Shown here in pieces: positions 12,794 to 12,804 of a DNA stretch of 12,804 nt. Position numbers and translations under genes: made by a program. Source of the DNA: Clostridia bacterium (GTDB lineage: Bacteria; Bacillota; Clostridia; Christensenellales; Pumilibacteraceae). Under the pieces are notes generated by a model. The model saw only the letters and a program-made list of their open reading frames with translations. It did not search any database and was not told the origin of the DNA. How positions within the stretch are numbered: position 1 is the first letter of the stretch; the number at the start of each line of letters is the position of its first letter. Where the stretch lies: the NCBI GenBank assembly GCA_017452405.1, contig JAFTMM010000104.1, positions 1 to 12,804 on the forward strand, read 5' to 3'.

Positions 12794-12804
12794 ATGGATA
12801 ATTA
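12794..12804 (+). CDS. Start of a gene cut by the window edge (transposase suspected)
   Basis: ATG GAT AAT then two bases. CGGAG at 12779-12783 lies 10 bases upstream as a ribosome site. Only Met-Asp-Asn is visible, so the product cannot be identified; the suspicion of a transposase rests on the insertion-sequence-like leader. Confidence 0.4.

Larger units (their letters stand above)
12664..12804 (+). mobile_element. Probable left end of an insertion sequence (truncated by the window)
   Basis: After the ypeB terminator the sequence changes character: GGTTCTATAATAAATGTTGG begins a segment that recalls the terminal inverted repeats of ISL3-family elements (from memory, not a database match). 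An AT-rich leader, a long imperfect inverted repeat (12723-12791) and the first codons of a gene follow. The position between a finished operon and a new gene fits an inserted element. The left boundary at 12664 is a guess, because the right end lies outside the window. Confidence 0.4.

Overview
The window looks like a chromosomal segment of an endospore-forming member of the Clostridia. Five genes belong to spore formation or germination: a SpoVB/MurJ-type flippase, a SipL-like SPOCS-LysM morphogenetic protein, spoIIR, sleB and ypeB. SipL-type proteins are known from Clostridia rather than Bacillus, which supports the placement. The genus cannot be named from the sequence alone. Thirteen complete genes are supported, plus the first codons of a fourteenth at the right edge.

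Left part (1-4026): the flippase is followed by a promoter, then a probable two-gene unit made of an unrecognised three-helix membrane protein with a minisatellite-encoded Val/Glu-rich tail and a ROK glucokinase. A symmetric hairpin ends this unit and also the convergent dipeptidase gene pepV. Middle (4026-8096): pepV is divergent from a SLOG-fold (YpsA/DUF1273-type) gene, and the two promoters stand back to back. Next come an acidic protein with two zinc ribbons and the sipL-like gene, each closed by a hairpin terminator. Then (8100-9075) there is an AT-rich island holding a small XRE regulator divergent from a second SLOG paralog, with a GC-rich palindrome between them. Right part: ispE is tail to tail with spoIIR. 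spoIIR is divergent from the sleB-ypeB germination operon, which has a good sigma-G-type promoter. After a terminator, the window ends in what looks like the left end of an insertion sequence.

The most unusual signal is in initiation. Five genes (the flippase, the repeat membrane protein, pepV, the first SLOG gene and ispE) have a sigma-A -10 box exactly 6-7 bases before the ATG and no Shine-Dalgarno sequence, so their mRNAs are predicted to be leaderless. Operon-internal genes, several sporulation genes and the AT-rich island genes instead carry normal Shine-Dalgarno sequences. Two further leads are a hairpin that could hide the ribosome site of the right-edge transposase-like gene from read-through transcripts, and a YpeB with eight cysteines confined to its PepSY half.
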